DNA of 64,000 nt from Sodalis praecaptivus (GTDB taxonomy: Bacteria; Pseudomonadota; Gammaproteobacteria; Enterobacterales; Enterobacteriaceae), in NCBI RefSeq assembly GCF_000517425.1, contig NZ_CP006569.1, forward strand, positions 2,966,760 through 3,030,759. The letters run 5' to 3'. Position 1 is the first letter of the stretch. Every line of letters begins with the position of its first letter. Shown here piece after piece: positions 17,493 to 27,419 of this stretch. A program made the translations under genes and the position numbers. A model generated the notes under the pieces. It saw nothing but the letters and a program-made list of their open reading frames with translations. It had not been told where the DNA came from and searched no databases.

Positions 17493-17810
17493 ATGATTGC
17501 CAGCAAATTTGGCATAGGGCAGCAGGTCCGGCATAAGCTGCTGGGGTATCTGGGGGTCATTATCGATGTGGATCCGGAATACTCCCTGGAGAAGCCTTCG
17601 CTGGATGACATTGCGGCCGACGATAGCCTGCGGACGGCCCCTTGGTATCATGTGGTGATGGAAGATGAAGAGGGAAAACCGGTGCATACCTATCTGGCGG
17701 AAGCGCAGCTGGGATATGAATCGTTTCCAGTCCATCCCGAACAGCCGACGCTGGATGAGTTGGCGGAATCCATCCGCCAACAACTTCAGGCACCCCGCCT
17801 GAGAAATTAA
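17493..17810 (+). CDS. hspQ: Heat shock protein HspQ
   Basis: This 105-residue protein has GGAGG upstream and family motifs [20 protein letters not shown] and [20 protein letters not shown]. In E. coli HspQ is heat-induced, promotes degradation of denatured DnaA, and acts as a specificity factor for Lon; it is itself a Lon substrate. It follows rlmI by 76 bases on the same strand, and a strong hairpin follows it. Confidence 0.95.
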   Translation: MIASKFGIGQQVRHKLLGYLGVIIDVDPEYSLEKPSLDDIAADDSLRTAPWYHVVMEDEEGKPVHTYLAEAQLGYESFPVHPEQPTLDELAESIRQQLQAPRLRN

Positions 17811-17816
17811 TCCCAT

Positions 17817-17847
17817 GGCTGCGCGAGCGCGCGCAGCCTGATTTCTG
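17817..17847 (+). terminator. Probable terminator between hspQ and yccU
   Basis: A nine-pair GC stem (GGCTGCGCG / CGCGCAGCC, loop AGCG, 17817-17838) is followed by TGATTTCT. The T-run is short, so efficiency is uncertain. Confidence 0.55.
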
Positions 17848-17942
17848 CCGTCCCGAGGGCCGGTAACCAAGCCCCTACCTTACTCGAGCCAGCAAAGGGC
17901 CCTCGGCGCGATTACGGTTTTTCGCCGCGCCATCGGCAACGC

Positions 17943-18356
17943 TCAGTGGTCCAGCCCCAGTCGCGGGATTTCAATTTTGGGGCAGCGATCCATGACCACT
18001 TTCATTCCGACGTTCTTCGCCAGCACCGCCGCTTGCTCATTTATGATGCCTAGCTGCAGCCACAGCACGTCGGCATCAATGGCAATCGCTTCCTGCGTCA
18101 GGTCGTAAACCGTATCAGCGCGGCGAAAGACATCCACCATGTCGATTTTGGCCGGGATCGCCGCCAAATTGGCGTAAACGGTTTGTCCCAAGAGGGTTTT
18201 CCCTGCCAGGGCTGGGTTCACGGGGTAGACCTGATAGCCATGGGCCAATAAATAAGCCATGACGCCGTGGCTGGGTCGGGCCGGATTATCGCTGGCGCCC
18301 ACCAGGGCGATGGTCTTCACGGTCTGCAGAATGTCGCTAATTTCAGCGTCTGTCAT
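17943..18356 (-). CDS. yccU: CoA-binding domain protein YccU
   Basis: This 137-residue Rossmann-like CoA-binding protein carries TIALVGASDNPARPSHGVMA, the nucleotide-binding turn, at residues 15-34, YQVYPVNP, and the C-terminal VMDRCPKIEI typical of the family. Relatives bind CoA, but no reaction is established. It converges on hspQ and is divergent from yccT. Confidence 0.93.
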   Translation of the reverse strand: MTDAEISDILQTVKTIALVGASDNPARPSHGVMAYLLAHGYQVYPVNPALAGKTLLGQTVYANLAAIPAKIDMVDVFRRADTVYDLTQEAIAIDADVLWLQLGIINEQAAVLAKNVGMKVVMDRCPKIEIPRLGLDH

Positions 18357-18535
18357 GGCGGTTCTCCGCGAAAAAAAGGTGTGTTAAGTGTACACCACCC
18401 GGTAAAAAACACCTTTCGTCAGAGGAAATCAATAATATCAAAATAAAAATAAGTGTGACTAAATGCTACAAAATTATTATCATTAGCATAGAGACATAGT
18501 GAATTATTCTGAGTGCGTTCTGATAAGGTGAGAGA

Positions 18536-19180
18536 ATGAATTTCCTGCGCGTCCTGGTTATGGGGCTATGCATCTTAACCGGGTTTCCCGTGATGGCGAC
18601 TACGCTGCAACTCCCTGAAGAACTTGAACTATTGATTGTCGATGGTAAAGCGCTGGGGAGCTCCCTGCTGCGCGGCGCCAGCAGCCTGGAGCTGGAACAA
18701 GGCCACCATCAGCTTGTTTTTACCCTGCTACAACCCTTGACCGAGGGTAAAACCGTGATGCCGCCGGCCTGCAGCTCCCCCTACATTATCATCGGCTTTG
18801 ACACGGGCGAGGCGCGACGGCTGAAATTTGTGCTGCCGAGACTCGCAAGCCGCGCCGAAGGCGAACGTTTTTGCCATCAGCCGCTGGTCGGCCTTCAGGA
18901 TCAGGACCAGAAACCGCTGCCGGTCAGCGTCAGCCGGCTCGATGCGGACAAGAAGAGTTTACTGCCCGCGTTGGAGCAATATAACCGCCGGCACGGGCAG
19001 GCGGCGCCGGCACCTCGCCCGGCGCAGTCCGTTGACGGTTTGTCCCGCCAAGGTTCTGCGAGCGCAGAGGCGGAGCAAATGCTGCGGTTCTGGTTTTTGC
19101 AGGCCGACCTGGCCAGCCGGGAGCGTTTTCTTGCCTGGGTACGCCAACGCCAGTCAGTCTCCGGCGAGGAGACAAAATAA
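18536..19180 (+). CDS. yccT: Periplasmic DUF2057 protein YccT (CsgI-like)
   Basis: This 214-residue protein has a Sec signal peptide of about 21 residues (VLVMGLCILTGFPVMA, cleavage before TTLQLPEEL). The DUF2057 body follows, with LELEQGHHQLVFTLLQPL and the two family cysteines. In E. coli and Salmonella the protein is periplasmic and its homologue inhibits curli subunit polymerisation. A GGTGAGAG site precedes the ATG. The C-terminal 60 residues are less conserved and rich in Ala/Gln. Confidence 0.9.
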   Translation: MNFLRVLVMGLCILTGFPVMATTLQLPEELELLIVDGKALGSSLLRGASSLELEQGHHQLVFTLLQPLTEGKTVMPPACSSPYIIIGFDTGEARRLKFVLPRLASRAEGERFCHQPLVGLQDQDQKPLPVSVSRLDADKKSLLPALEQYNRRHGQAAPAPRPAQSVDGLSRQGSASAEAEQMLRFWFLQADLASRERFLAWVRQRQSVSGEETK

Positions 19181-19275
19181 ACGGTGCTTTTTTACCGATT
19201 TGCCGGTTTGTCTCTTTGCAGTGAAACAGAGTTTCAGTAGTCTATAGGTAGACCGTCTGACTTAAGGAACTGGAC

Positions 19276-19737
19276 ATGGAATCTACCACTCGCACCATTG
19301 CCGCGCGCAAACATATCGCGCTGGTGGCGCATGATCATTGTAAACAGTCTCTGCTCAATTGGGTGGAGACCAACAAAGCGCAACTTTCGGAACACGTGCT
19401 GTACGCCACCGGCACTACCGGCAACCTGGTGCAGCTTAAAACCGGTTTACCGGTCAACAGCATGCTCAGCGGCCCGATGGGGGGGGATCAACAGGTGGGC
19501 GCCCTGATTTCCGAAGGCAAAATCGATATGATGATTTTCTTTTGGGATCCACTCAATGCCGTTCCGCACGACCCGGATGTCAAAGCGCTGCTGCGACTGG
19601 CGACGGTGTGGAATATCCCCGTGGCCACCAACCGCTCTACCGCCGATTTTCTCATTAGCTCCGCTCTTTTCCATCAGGACGTGGCGATCGCCATCCCTGA
19701 TTATCAACGTTATCTGGCGGAGCGCCTGCCGTCCTAA
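19276..19737 (+). CDS. mgsA: Methylglyoxal synthase
   Basis: This 153-residue protein has the E. coli length and all key residues: His19 (LVAHDHCK), the catalytic Asp71 (GPMGGDQQ), and the later Asp/His pair in [16 protein letters not shown]. The homohexameric enzyme turns dihydroxyacetone phosphate into methylglyoxal and phosphate, a bypass used when sugar phosphates pile up, and is inhibited by phosphate. The AAGGAAC site fits the start. The detoxifying glyoxalase gene gloC lies in the same window (55.2 kb). Confidence 0.97.
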   Translation: MESTTRTIAARKHIALVAHDHCKQSLLNWVETNKAQLSEHVLYATGTTGNLVQLKTGLPVNSMLSGPMGGDQQVGALISEGKIDMMIFFWDPLNAVPHDPDVKALLRLATVWNIPVATNRSTADFLISSALFHQDVAIAIPDYQRYLAERLPS

Positions 19738-19754
19738 CGGAGCTCACTCCACAT

Positions 19755-19776
19755 CAGGCGCGCCCGCGCGTGCCTG
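19755..19776. terminator. Hairpin between converging mgsA and helD
   Basis: CAGGCGCGC pairs with GCGTGCCTG (one G-T pair, loop CCGC). It sits midway between two convergent genes but has no T-run on either side, so it may only aid termination. Confidence 0.4.
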
Positions 19777-19808
19777 GCGATGCCGCGCCGTAGAGCGAAA
19801 TGCGCGGT

Positions 19809-21863
19809 TTAAGGTTTTCTTGCCTGCGGCACCCCCTGACTCAGCAGTTCCTCTATGAATACCGACGGATTCGCCTTGTCCGTCAGCAGCCAAACCTGCT
19901 CTTTGGCGCGGGTAAGCGCCACGTACAGCAGGCGACGCTCTTCCGCGTCCGGGTAGTCCTCCGGTGGGGGAAGGAGAACCTGTTCGATAATCGATTCTCG
20001 CGCCGCAGCAGGAAATCCGTCGCGGCCGTCATTGACGCCGACAATGATCACATACTCCGCCTGCTGCCCTTTGCTGGCATGAATAGTCATAAAATCCATC
20101 GTCAGGTTGGGCCAGCGCGTCGCCGCTTTTGCCAGCAGCGCCGGGCGCAGATGGTGATAACGTGCCAGCACCAGAATACGTTGCGTCGGCGTGACAAAAC
20201 CGCTGAGTTTGTTTAAAAGCGCGTCAAGTTGATCTTCAGGCAGGATCAACACCGCTTTTTTGCCGCCGCGCGTCAGGCTGTTAAGCGGCTTTGCCAGTTG
20301 AAACGGATTTTGCTGCACAAACCGGTTTGCCACTTCGCCAATACGTTGATTAAAGCGGTAGGTGGTATCCAGAGCCAGCGGTTCGCCACCGCCAAAACTC
20401 GCGCTGAAGGCGGTGGTCAACGCCAGCTCCGCGCCGCTGAAGCGGTAAATCGCCTGCCAATCATCCCCAACGGCGAACAATGCGCTGGCGCTGTTTTGTT
20501 GGCGCAGCGCGGTGATAAGTCTGGCGCGCTGGGGTGAGATATCCTGAAACTCATCCACCAGGATATGTTTCCACGGGCTCACGAAGCGGCCTTTTTGCAA
20601 AATATCCACCGCCTGGTGGATAAGACCGTCAAAGTCTACCGCGCCCTCTTCTTTCAATGCCTGTTTCCAGGCTTTCAGCAGCGGCGTCAGCAGCCGGATG
20701 CGTTTTTGAAACTGCTCGCGCAGCGCATCGGGCGCCGCGTCTATCATCCCGGCCTGGCTGCCGCCGTGCGAACGCATCAGCCCGACCCAGCGCTCCAGCC
20801 GTCCCGCCAGGCGGTTAGCCAGTTTATCGTTCTGCCAAAAATCGCCGTCCGGCACTTCCCAGCCTAGTTCCTCGCCAATCCACTGCCGCCACCCTTTGGC
20901 CTGCGCCTTTTTTTCGCGGCATTGCTGTCGCCAATGGTCAATCAGCAGCTTACGCCGCGCGGCGCCATCGCTTTCAAGCTGGCTCACGGCCGGCGCCTTT
21001 TTGTTGCCTTGACGTATAATCATCAGCGCCAAGGCATGAAAGGTACTTGCCTGAATCGTATCCACGTCCAGCCGCTGCCGCAGGCGTTCGTCCATTTCCC
21101 GTGCCGCCTGGCGGCCGAACGCCAGCAGCAAAATCTGATCCGGCGTCGCCAGATTACGCCGCAGCAACCAGCCGGCGCGCGCCACCAGCAGCGAGGTTTT
21201 ACCGCTACCGGCGCCGGCCAGCACCAGCAGCGATCGCTCGCCGTTGACCACCGCCCGGCTTTGGGCAAGATTAAGCGGCGAACTTTCCACCGAGCGAAAG
21301 AAGTCCTCATGCTCTTGCAGCATACGCGTCGTCCATTGCTGATTACGCATCGCCACCCGTTGCGCGCCCTCCTCCAGCCACTCCCGGCATTGACGCCAAG
21401 GTTCACGGCAATCGTCAAATGCCTCCAGCCGGGCGACGGGCAGCGGCAGCGCGTCAACAGCCTGCTGGATCCCCGCCTGCAGCCGGGCCAGATCCTGCTG
21501 TAGCAGCCAGCTATCCTTATCGATGATCTGTTGGATTTTCGCCACTTGCTCGTTCAGCACCCCGGCGGCAATGGCGCTCATTTCCTCGCTCCAGGTCTGC
21601 CACGACTGCTGTAGGTAGCGGTAGAACCGCTGGGTTTCCTGCCATTCGGTGCCGTGCAGGCGCACGACTTTATCTTCCGGCAGCTCAAATTCCAGCTCGC
21701 CCCACACGATGCCGCGGCGACATTGAATCGCGAGAATTTGATTGAACGGGATCAGATAGTGGTGTTTATCGCCGCTGACCTCGACGCCGGCATGCAATAG
21801 CCGTACGCGGTTATAAGGATGCTGCGCCAGACGTTTGCCGATTGAGGTGGATTTGAGTTCCAT
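19809..21863 (-). CDS. helD: DNA helicase IV
   Basis: This 684-residue SF1 (UvrD/Rep-like) helicase has E. coli HelD length. An N-terminal domain of about 190 residues precedes Walker A (LLVLAGAGSGKTSLLVARAG, near 215-234), the DEFQD Walker B (ILVDEFQDISPQ), motif III GDDWQAIYRFSGA, motif V-VI TIHASKGQQAEYVI and RLLYVALTRAKEQVWL. Helicase IV unwinds DNA 3' to 5' and takes part in recombinational repair. It converges on mgsA and is divergent from yccF. Confidence 0.96.
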   Translation of the reverse strand: MELKSTSIGKRLAQHPYNRVRLLHAGVEVSGDKHHYLIPFNQILAIQCRRGIVWGELEFELPEDKVVRLHGTEWQETQRFYRYLQQSWQTWSEEMSAIAAGVLNEQVAKIQQIIDKDSWLLQQDLARLQAGIQQAVDALPLPVARLEAFDDCREPWRQCREWLEEGAQRVAMRNQQWTTRMLQEHEDFFRSVESSPLNLAQSRAVVNGERSLLVLAGAGSGKTSLLVARAGWLLRRNLATPDQILLLAFGRQAAREMDERLRQRLDVDTIQASTFHALALMIIRQGNKKAPAVSQLESDGAARRKLLIDHWRQQCREKKAQAKGWRQWIGEELGWEVPDGDFWQNDKLANRLAGRLERWVGLMRSHGGSQAGMIDAAPDALREQFQKRIRLLTPLLKAWKQALKEEGAVDFDGLIHQAVDILQKGRFVSPWKHILVDEFQDISPQRARLITALRQQNSASALFAVGDDWQAIYRFSGAELALTTAFSASFGGGEPLALDTTYRFNQRIGEVANRFVQQNPFQLAKPLNSLTRGGKKAVLILPEDQLDALLNKLSGFVTPTQRILVLARYHHLRPALLAKAATRWPNLTMDFMTIHASKGQQAEYVIIVGVNDGRDGFPAAARESIIEQVLLPPPEDYPDAEERRLLYVALTRAKEQVWLLTDKANPSVFIEELLSQGVPQARKP

Positions 21864-22016
21864 AAGCTTGCAAGGATTCCGGATGGCGATGATGTCTGTC
21901 TTTAGTGTACCCGCTTTGAGTTGTCCTGCTCCAGCCAGAAAAACAGAGTAGAATTCGCAATGGGGATCAGAGACAATCGACGCTAACGATTATCAGCCTT
22001 CACTGCCCAGAGCGCT

Positions 22017-22463
22017 ATGCGAACGCTACTCAATATTATCAATTTTATTTTTGGCGGTTTCTTGACCACCCTCGCCTGGCTACTGGCGACGCTCCTTAGT
22101 GTCGTGCTTATTATCAGTTGGCCTTTTACCCGCGCCTGCTGGGAGATAACCAAGTTGTCGCTGGTACCGTTCGGCAATACCGCGCTGCATGTGGACGAGC
22201 TTTATCCCGAACGGCGCAGCGGTTTGCTTAATACCGGCGGCACGCTGCTTAATGTCTTCTGGTTCGTGGTGTTCGGCTGGTGGCTGTGTCTGTCGCACAT
22301 TCTGACGGGGATTGCCCAATGCTGCACGCTGATTGGCATCCCCCTTGGTATCGCCAATTTCAAGCTGGCGCTCATCGCGGTTTGGCCGGTGGGCCGCCGG
22401 GTGGTGTCGGTCGAAGAGGCCGACAGGCTACGGGCGGGTTTTCGCGGCCCGCATCATGGTTAA
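22017..22463 (+). CDS. yccF: Inner membrane protein YccF
   Basis: This 148-residue protein has three or four hydrophobic segments (LLNIINFIFGGFLTTLAWLL at the N-terminus, VFWFVVFGWWLCLSHI in the middle) and the paired YccF domain with IGIPLGIANFKLA. No function is established. It is followed by yccS after 18 bases, so the two form an operon as in E. coli. Confidence 0.93.
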   Translation: MRTLLNIINFIFGGFLTTLAWLLATLLSVVLIISWPFTRACWEITKLSLVPFGNTALHVDELYPERRSGLLNTGGTLLNVFWFVVFGWWLCLSHILTGIAQCCTLIGIPLGIANFKLALIAVWPVGRRVVSVEEADRLRAGFRGPHHG

Positions 22464-22481
22464 GCGGCGCGAGGACAGGAC

Positions 22482-24611
22482 GTGCTAACATCCGCCCCGG
22501 GCTTGCGTCAGTGGGTGTTCAACAGTCGCTGGCGCGATACCCTGAAAATTATCTTCGCCCTTAGCGGGGCGGCGGCCGTGCCCTGGTGGCTGGGTTCGCC
22601 CACGTTGACGATTCCGCTGACCTTAGGCGTCGTTGCCGCCGCGCTGGCGAGTCTGGATGACCGGCTCACCGGGCGATTACGTAATTTAGTGATAACGCTG
22701 GTAAGTTTTTTCATCGCCGCCGTTTCCATTGAGCTCCTCTTTCCCTATCCGTGGCTGTTCGCCCTCGGCCTTGCCTGTTCAACCTGCGGTTTTATCTTGC
22801 TCGGCGCCCTTGGCCAGCGCTATGCCACCATCGCTTTTGGCGCTCTGTTAATTGCGGTATACACCATGCTGGGCACCGCGATGTATCAAAGCTGGTATTT
22901 GCAGCCGCTGCTGCTGCTGGCAGGCGCTATTTGGTACAATGCGCTCACCCTGCTTGGCCACCTGATGTTTCCCATAAGCCCTTTGCAGGATGACCTGGCG
23001 CGCTGCTATCGGTCTCTGGCCCACTATCTTTCCGCCAAGGCCGGCTGTTTTGATCCCGACAGCGAGGAAAGCGACGACAGCATCCTGATAACGGTGGCGA
23101 TGGCCAACGGCCAACTGGTGGAGGCGCTAAACCAAGTAAAGGCCACCTTACTTACGCGCCTGCGCGGGGATCGCGGCCAGCGCAGCACCCGACGCAGCCT
23201 GCATTACTATTTCGTCGCCCAGGATATCCATGAACGGGCCAGCTCAGCGCACGCGCGTTATCAGCAGCTCCGCGAAGAGCTGCGTTTCAGCGATGTGCTG
23301 TTCCGTTTCCAACGCCTGCTGGAAATGCAGGCCCGCGCCTGCGAAAAACTCTCGCAATCTATTCTGCTGCGCCGTCGTTATCAGCACGATCCACGTTTCG
23401 AGCGCCTTTTTAGCCATCTTGACGCTGCCATCGCCCGCGCCGGTGCGGGGGCCCCCCTCGGCGCGCTGCACCCTTTGCTGAGCAACCTGCGCTCGATAGA
23501 TGCCCAGTTGGCTACCATCGAATCCGAGCAGGCCATCGCCCGCATGCCCACCGAGGATAATAGCCTGTCCGACGATAAGCTTACCGGCTGGCTGGATATC
23601 CGCAGCCGTTTGCGGCTGAATCTGACGCCGGAATCCGCCCTGTTCCGCCATGCGGTGCGCATGTCGCTGGTATTGTGCGCCGGCTACGCGTTTATCCGTT
23701 TAAGCGGCATGCATTATGGCTATTGGATAATGCTGACCAGCCTGTTCGTCTGCCAGCCAAACTATCAGGCAACGCGGCGGCGGCTGGCGCTGCGTATTAT
23801 CGGCACCGTCGCCGGGGTAGTGATTGGCCTGCCGGTGTTGTATTTTGTACCGTCCACCGAAGGTCAGCTGGTGCTTATCGTGTTGAGCGGCACGCTGTTT
23901 TTTGCCTTTCGTAATAGCCAATATGCCCAGGCCACCCTGTTTATCACCCTGCTGGTGATGCTCTGCTTCAACCTGGTCGGCCAGGGCTTTGAGGTCGCGC
24001 TGCCGCGCCTGTTCGATACCCTGGTGGGCTGCGCCATCGCCTGGGCGGCGGTCAGTTTTATCTGGCCCGACTGGCGCTTTCGGCGCCTGCCCGCCGTGGT
24101 GGAAAAAAGCCTGACCGCCAACTGCCGCTACCTTGATGCCATTTTGGTGCAATACCATCAAGGCAAAGATAACCGCCTCGAGTACCGCGTGGCGCGCAGA
24201 GATGCCCACAACCGCGATGCGGAACTGGCGTCGGTGGTGTCGAATATGTCCGCCGAACGGCGCGCGGGCGGGGAGCTCATGGATCACGCCTTCCGCCTGC
24301 TGTGTTTGAGCCATACCTTTCTCAGTTATGTTTCCACCCTGGGCGCCCACCGGGGGCTTATCGACAACCCGGCGGTGCTGAATATTCTTAATGACGCCAC
24401 CTGTTATGTCGATGATGCCCTGCATCATCAGAACGTCGATGCTTTTCAGGCGCGTCTTAGCCAGGAGCGCGAAGACCTGCTGGCGCGTATCGCACAGCTG
24501 GAGCCGGAGCCGGGTGCCAGGGAACAGCTGGTGATGCAGCAGGTCGGCCTGTTGCTGGCGCTGCTCCCTGAATTGACCGGCCGCAGCCGGCTGATAGCGC
24601 AGCAGAGTTAG
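22482..24611 (+). CDS. yccS: YccS/YhfK-family inner membrane protein
   Basis: This 709-residue protein starts at GTG, with GAGGACAGG upstream. It has two membrane blocks, near residues 20-165 and 390-520 (including GMHYGYWIMLTSLFVCQPNY). A cytoplasmic FUSC-type region lies between them and another after the second. The FUSC group is related to AaeB and aromatic acid exporters; the YccS substrate is unknown. The pattern of segments agrees with E. coli YccS (717-720 residues) with no break. Confidence 0.95.
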   Translation: MLTSAPGLRQWVFNSRWRDTLKIIFALSGAAAVPWWLGSPTLTIPLTLGVVAAALASLDDRLTGRLRNLVITLVSFFIAAVSIELLFPYPWLFALGLACSTCGFILLGALGQRYATIAFGALLIAVYTMLGTAMYQSWYLQPLLLLAGAIWYNALTLLGHLMFPISPLQDDLARCYRSLAHYLSAKAGCFDPDSEESDDSILITVAMANGQLVEALNQVKATLLTRLRGDRGQRSTRRSLHYYFVAQDIHERASSAHARYQQLREELRFSDVLFRFQRLLEMQARACEKLSQSILLRRRYQHDPRFERLFSHLDAAIARAGAGAPLGALHPLLSNLRSIDAQLATIESEQAIARMPTEDNSLSDDKLTGWLDIRSRLRLNLTPESALFRHAVRMSLVLCAGYAFIRLSGMHYGYWIMLTSLFVCQPNYQATRRRLALRIIGTVAGVVIGLPVLYFVPSTEGQLVLIVLSGTLFFAFRNSQYAQATLFITLLVMLCFNLVGQGFEVALPRLFDTLVGCAIAWAAVSFIWPDWRFRRLPAVVEKSLTANCRYLDAILVQYHQGKDNRLEYRVARRDAHNRDAELASVVSNMSAERRAGGELMDHAFRLLCLSHTFLSYVSTLGAHRGLIDNPAVLNILNDATCYVDDALHHQNVDAFQARLSQEREDLLARIAQLEPEPGAREQLVMQQVGLLLALLPELTGRSRLIAQQS

Positions 24612-24629
24612 CTTGCGCCCGAAGTAACA

Positions 24630-25229
24630 TCAGGCATGGCGGCGATGCCACTCCATCAGTTCGTTTCGCAAACACGGGGGCAGCGCCGCCAAATGCCGCC
24701 CCGCCAATGCCCCTTCCAGGGCCAACAGAACTTTGACGCTCAAATCCCGTTTAATGTTACGCAATTTCAGATAACTTGCTTTGGCGCCATGATTGCGCAG
24801 CGCATCCACATTTTGGATACCGGCTTTCCATAAAAGCCGCTCAATGCCCTGGCCGATGTTGGGCAGGTCTTTCAGGCGCGGGTGATCCGCCCGCACCTGC
24901 CGTTCGCGGCGCGCCTCCTCCAGCGTTTGTCTCCCGAGTACTATCAGCGTCGCCGGCGCATCCCACAGGGCCTCCGGCAGATGATAATAGTTCAGCGTGA
25001 CAGGGATGCCGCGCTTGGTGTAGATCAGTTTGCGCATCCCCAGCTCGCTATAGCGGTCCTCGTTGCCGCGAATACCGCGCAGCCAGCACTCGCCTTCAAG
25101 GATTAGCGCGAACATGACCCCTTCTGCCGCCACGCTATAGCCCCCGAATTGAGAACGGGTCGTTATCTCCCCTAATGGAGAAAACAGCGTCTTTGCCTGT
25201 TGAATACGTAACTTATAGTTAGCGTCCAT
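24630..25229 (-). CDS. sxy: Competence regulator Sxy/TfoX
   Basis: This 199-residue protein has the TfoX N-terminal domain (residues about 10-100, LFSPLGEITTRSQFGGYSVA and VTLNYYHLPEALW) and C-terminal domain (about 115-195, LKDLPNIGQGIERLLWKAGI then LEGALAGRHLAALP). I chose the ATG at 25229 because AGAGGA lies seven bases upstream; an open frame to 25274 adds 15 unrelated residues. Sxy works with CRP to switch on CRP-S promoters of DNA uptake genes. It is divergent from sulA, as in E. coli. Confidence 0.93.
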   Translation of the reverse strand: MDANYKLRIQQAKTLFSPLGEITTRSQFGGYSVAAEGVMFALILEGECWLRGIRGNEDRYSELGMRKLIYTKRGIPVTLNYYHLPEALWDAPATLIVLGRQTLEEARRERQVRADHPRLKDLPNIGQGIERLLWKAGIQNVDALRNHGAKASYLKLRNIKRDLSVKVLLALEGALAGRHLAALPPCLRNELMEWHRRHA

Positions 25230-25362
25230 GTGTTTTCCTCTCATCCCTTTCATTGCGTGGCGGGATCCCGCCACTGCTGCATCACGTCCCGCAGGCTATC
25301 AACTTAATTCGCGCTATTTAAATACCTATTCACGGATCTGCGAGGCCGATTGAATTTTTTGG

Positions 25363-25405
25363 TTGATTTTAACGCGCATCCCGGATACTGTGTTTTTATA
25401 CAGTA
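25363..25405 (+). promoter_or_regulatory. sulA promoter with LexA operator
   Basis: A -35 element TTGATT (25363-25368), a 17-base spacer and a -10 TACTGT (25386-25391) overlap a perfect SOS box TACTGT-N8-ACAGTA (25386-25405). LexA bound here would block the -10 element directly. The sulA ATG follows 19 bases later. Confidence 0.95.
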
Positions 25406-25424
25406 ACACAGGGGCAGACATCCA

Positions 25425-25931
25425 ATGCAAACTCATCCTTATGCCACACCCGTAACCGGCGCACGCCGCCGCCGCGCCGCCCAGCCCGAGGGCGTGAACG
25501 CGCCTTTGGCGCAGGGAGGGATCAGCGAAGTGGTTTATATCGAAGATCAGCCGGTGGTCGGACATATTCTGCTGCCGCTGCTGCGCCAGCTGGGTTTGCA
25601 ATCCCGGTGGCTGCTGTGGCTGACATCGTCACGGCGGCTGAGCCGTCCCTGGCTGGCCCAGTCGGGCCTGCCGCTGCAAAAGGTGGTGCAGCTGCGTCAG
25701 CCGTCAGCGTTCGATACCGTCGCGGCAATGGAAAAAGCCTTGCTCACCGGCAATTTCAGCGTCATTCTGGGGTGGTTTCCCGCTGAGCTGTCGGAAACGG
25801 ACAAGCGTCGTTTGCAGAATGCCGCGCAGCAAGGCGGAACTTTCGGTTTCATCATGTATCCGCAAAACGGCTCGAATCGTCATTCTGGACAGTTTTCAGG
25901 GTTAAAAATTCACTCAACTTTGTATCATTAA
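25425..25931 (+). CDS. sulA: SOS cell division inhibitor SulA
   Basis: This 168-residue protein has the conserved core [20 protein letters not shown] and the C-terminal [12 protein letters not shown], whose final residues are the Lon recognition tail. SulA binds FtsZ monomers and stops ring assembly during the SOS response; Lon then removes it. The N-terminal 25 residues are richer in Arg/Ala than in E. coli. It lies under a LexA box and upstream of ompA, the standard order. Confidence 0.95.
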   Translation: MQTHPYATPVTGARRRRAAQPEGVNAPLAQGGISEVVYIEDQPVVGHILLPLLRQLGLQSRWLLWLTSSRRLSRPWLAQSGLPLQKVVQLRQPSAFDTVAAMEKALLTGNFSVILGWFPAELSETDKRRLQNAAQQGGTFGFIMYPQNGSNRHSGQFSGLKIHSTLYH

Positions 25932-26283
25932 GTAAAATTAGGATTATTCTCAGGTCGACGGCCCGTCGACCCGAATGATCGCCTCCCAAACAGGGGAAAT
26001 CCAGTGGATATGCGGCTTCGCGACCGTTTTCTTTCCTCGCCGCAGCGTTTTTTTTGGCCCTTTTTTCCCTCTGTCGTTGCCCTGAAACGCTGTTTTTTAT
26101 TAGCGGCTTACTACATCTTACTTGTAAGTTTCCTACTTCGTTGTAGACTTTAATTCGCCGGGGTTGCTCTATAACGCTATTTTAATGGCGATGCACAGAG
26201 TCTGAGCACGAACGCCGGCAATGGATTTCTAAAATTAGCTTTAAAAGCTCATTGCCTATTTGGATGATAACGAGGCGCAAACA
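25932..26283. promoter_or_regulatory. ompA upstream region and long leader
   Basis: These 352 bases without a gene lie between sulA and ompA. A TATAAC (26170-26175) is a plausible -10 element and would give a leader of roughly 100 bases, comparable with the stabilising 5' leader of ompA in E. coli. GAGGCG at 26271-26276 is the ribosome binding site. No -35 element stands out. Confidence 0.5.
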
Positions 26284-27366
26284 ATGAAAAAGACAGCTAT
26301 CGCACTTGCAGTGGCACTGGCAGGTTTCGCAACCGTAGCGCAAGCCGCTCCGAAAGACGACACCTGGTACACTGGCGGCAAACTGGGCTGGTCCCAGTAC
26401 CACGACACCGGTTTCTACGGTAACGGTTTCGACAACCGCATCGGCAACGGTCCTACCCGTGATGACCAGTTAGGCGCGGGTGCTTTCGTCGGCTACCAGG
26501 CGAACCAGTACCTTGGTTTCGAGCTGGGCTACGACTGGCTGGGCCGTATGGCGTACAAAGGCAGCGTGAACAACGGCTCGTTTAAAGCGCAGGGTATTTC
26601 CCTGGCCGCCAAGCTGAGCTACCCGCTGACCGACGACCTGGACATCTACACCCGTCTGGGCGGCATGGTATGGCGTGCTGATTCCAAAGGTGCTTACGAC
26701 AACGGCAATGCAGGCCGCGTAAGCGACCACGACACCGGCGTTTCCCCGCTGGCCGCGGTGGGTCTGGAATATGCCTGGACCAAAAACTGGGCTACCCGTC
26801 TGGACTACCAGTGGGTTAACAACATCGGTGATGCCGGTACCGTCGGTACCCGTCCTGATAACTCCATGCTGAGCGTTGGCGTGTCCTACCGCTTTGGCCA
26901 GGATGAAGTGGCTGCCCCGGCTCCGGCTCCGACCCCGGCTCCGGCTCCGGTTGTTCAGACCAAGCGCTTCACCCTGAAGTCTGACGTGCTGTTCAACTTC
27001 GACAAAGCCACGCTGAAGCCGGAAGGTCAGCAAGCGCTGGATCAGCTGTACTCCCAGCTGAGCTCGATGGATCCGAAAGACGGCTCCGTTATCGTTCTGG
27101 GCTACACCGACCGTATCGGTTCCGACGCCTACAACCAGAAACTGTCTCAGGCGCGCGCACAGAGCGTCGTAAGCTACCTGGTTTCCAAGGGTATTCCTTC
27201 CGACAAGATTTCCGCACGCGGTATGGGTAAATCCAACCCGGTTACTGGCAACACCTGTAACAGCGTGAAAGGCCGCGCCGCAGTCATCAGCTGCCTGGCC
27301 CCGGATCGTCGCGTAGAGATCGAAGTGAAAGGCATCAAAGACGTGGTAACTCAGCCGCAGGCTTAA
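26284..27366 (+). CDS. ompA: Outer membrane protein A
   Basis: This 360-residue protein starts [20 protein letters not shown]; the signal peptide is cleaved after AQA. I chose the ATG at 26284 over an upstream one because of the signal peptide and GAGGCG. An eight-stranded beta barrel (mature residues about 1-170, ending in [10 protein letters not shown]) is followed by a Pro-Ala linker ([13 protein letters not shown]) and the periplasmic OmpA domain, with [20 protein letters not shown] and the peptidoglycan-binding [20 protein letters not shown]. Two cysteines near the C-terminus can form the usual disulfide. Codon use is strongly biased, as expected for a highly expressed gene. Confidence 0.98.
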   Translation: MKKTAIALAVALAGFATVAQAAPKDDTWYTGGKLGWSQYHDTGFYGNGFDNRIGNGPTRDDQLGAGAFVGYQANQYLGFELGYDWLGRMAYKGSVNNGSFKAQGISLAAKLSYPLTDDLDIYTRLGGMVWRADSKGAYDNGNAGRVSDHDTGVSPLAAVGLEYAWTKNWATRLDYQWVNNIGDAGTVGTRPDNSMLSVGVSYRFGQDEVAAPAPAPTPAPAPVVQTKRFTLKSDVLFNFDKATLKPEGQQALDQLYSQLSSMDPKDGSVIVLGYTDRIGSDAYNQKLSQARAQSVVSYLVSKGIPSDKISARGMGKSNPVTGNTCNSVKGRAAVISCLAPDRRVEIEVKGIKDVVTQPQA

Positions 27367-27385
27367 GTTATCATATCGTGATAAA

Positions 27386-27412
27386 CCCCGCCCCGGCGGG
27401 GTTTTTTATTTT
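27386..27412 (+). terminator. ompA terminator
   Basis: A GC-rich stem (CCCCGCC / GGCGGGG, 27386-27401) runs directly into TTTTTTATTTT, 20 bases after the ompA stop. Confidence 0.92.
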
Positions 27413-27419
27413 GCAAACA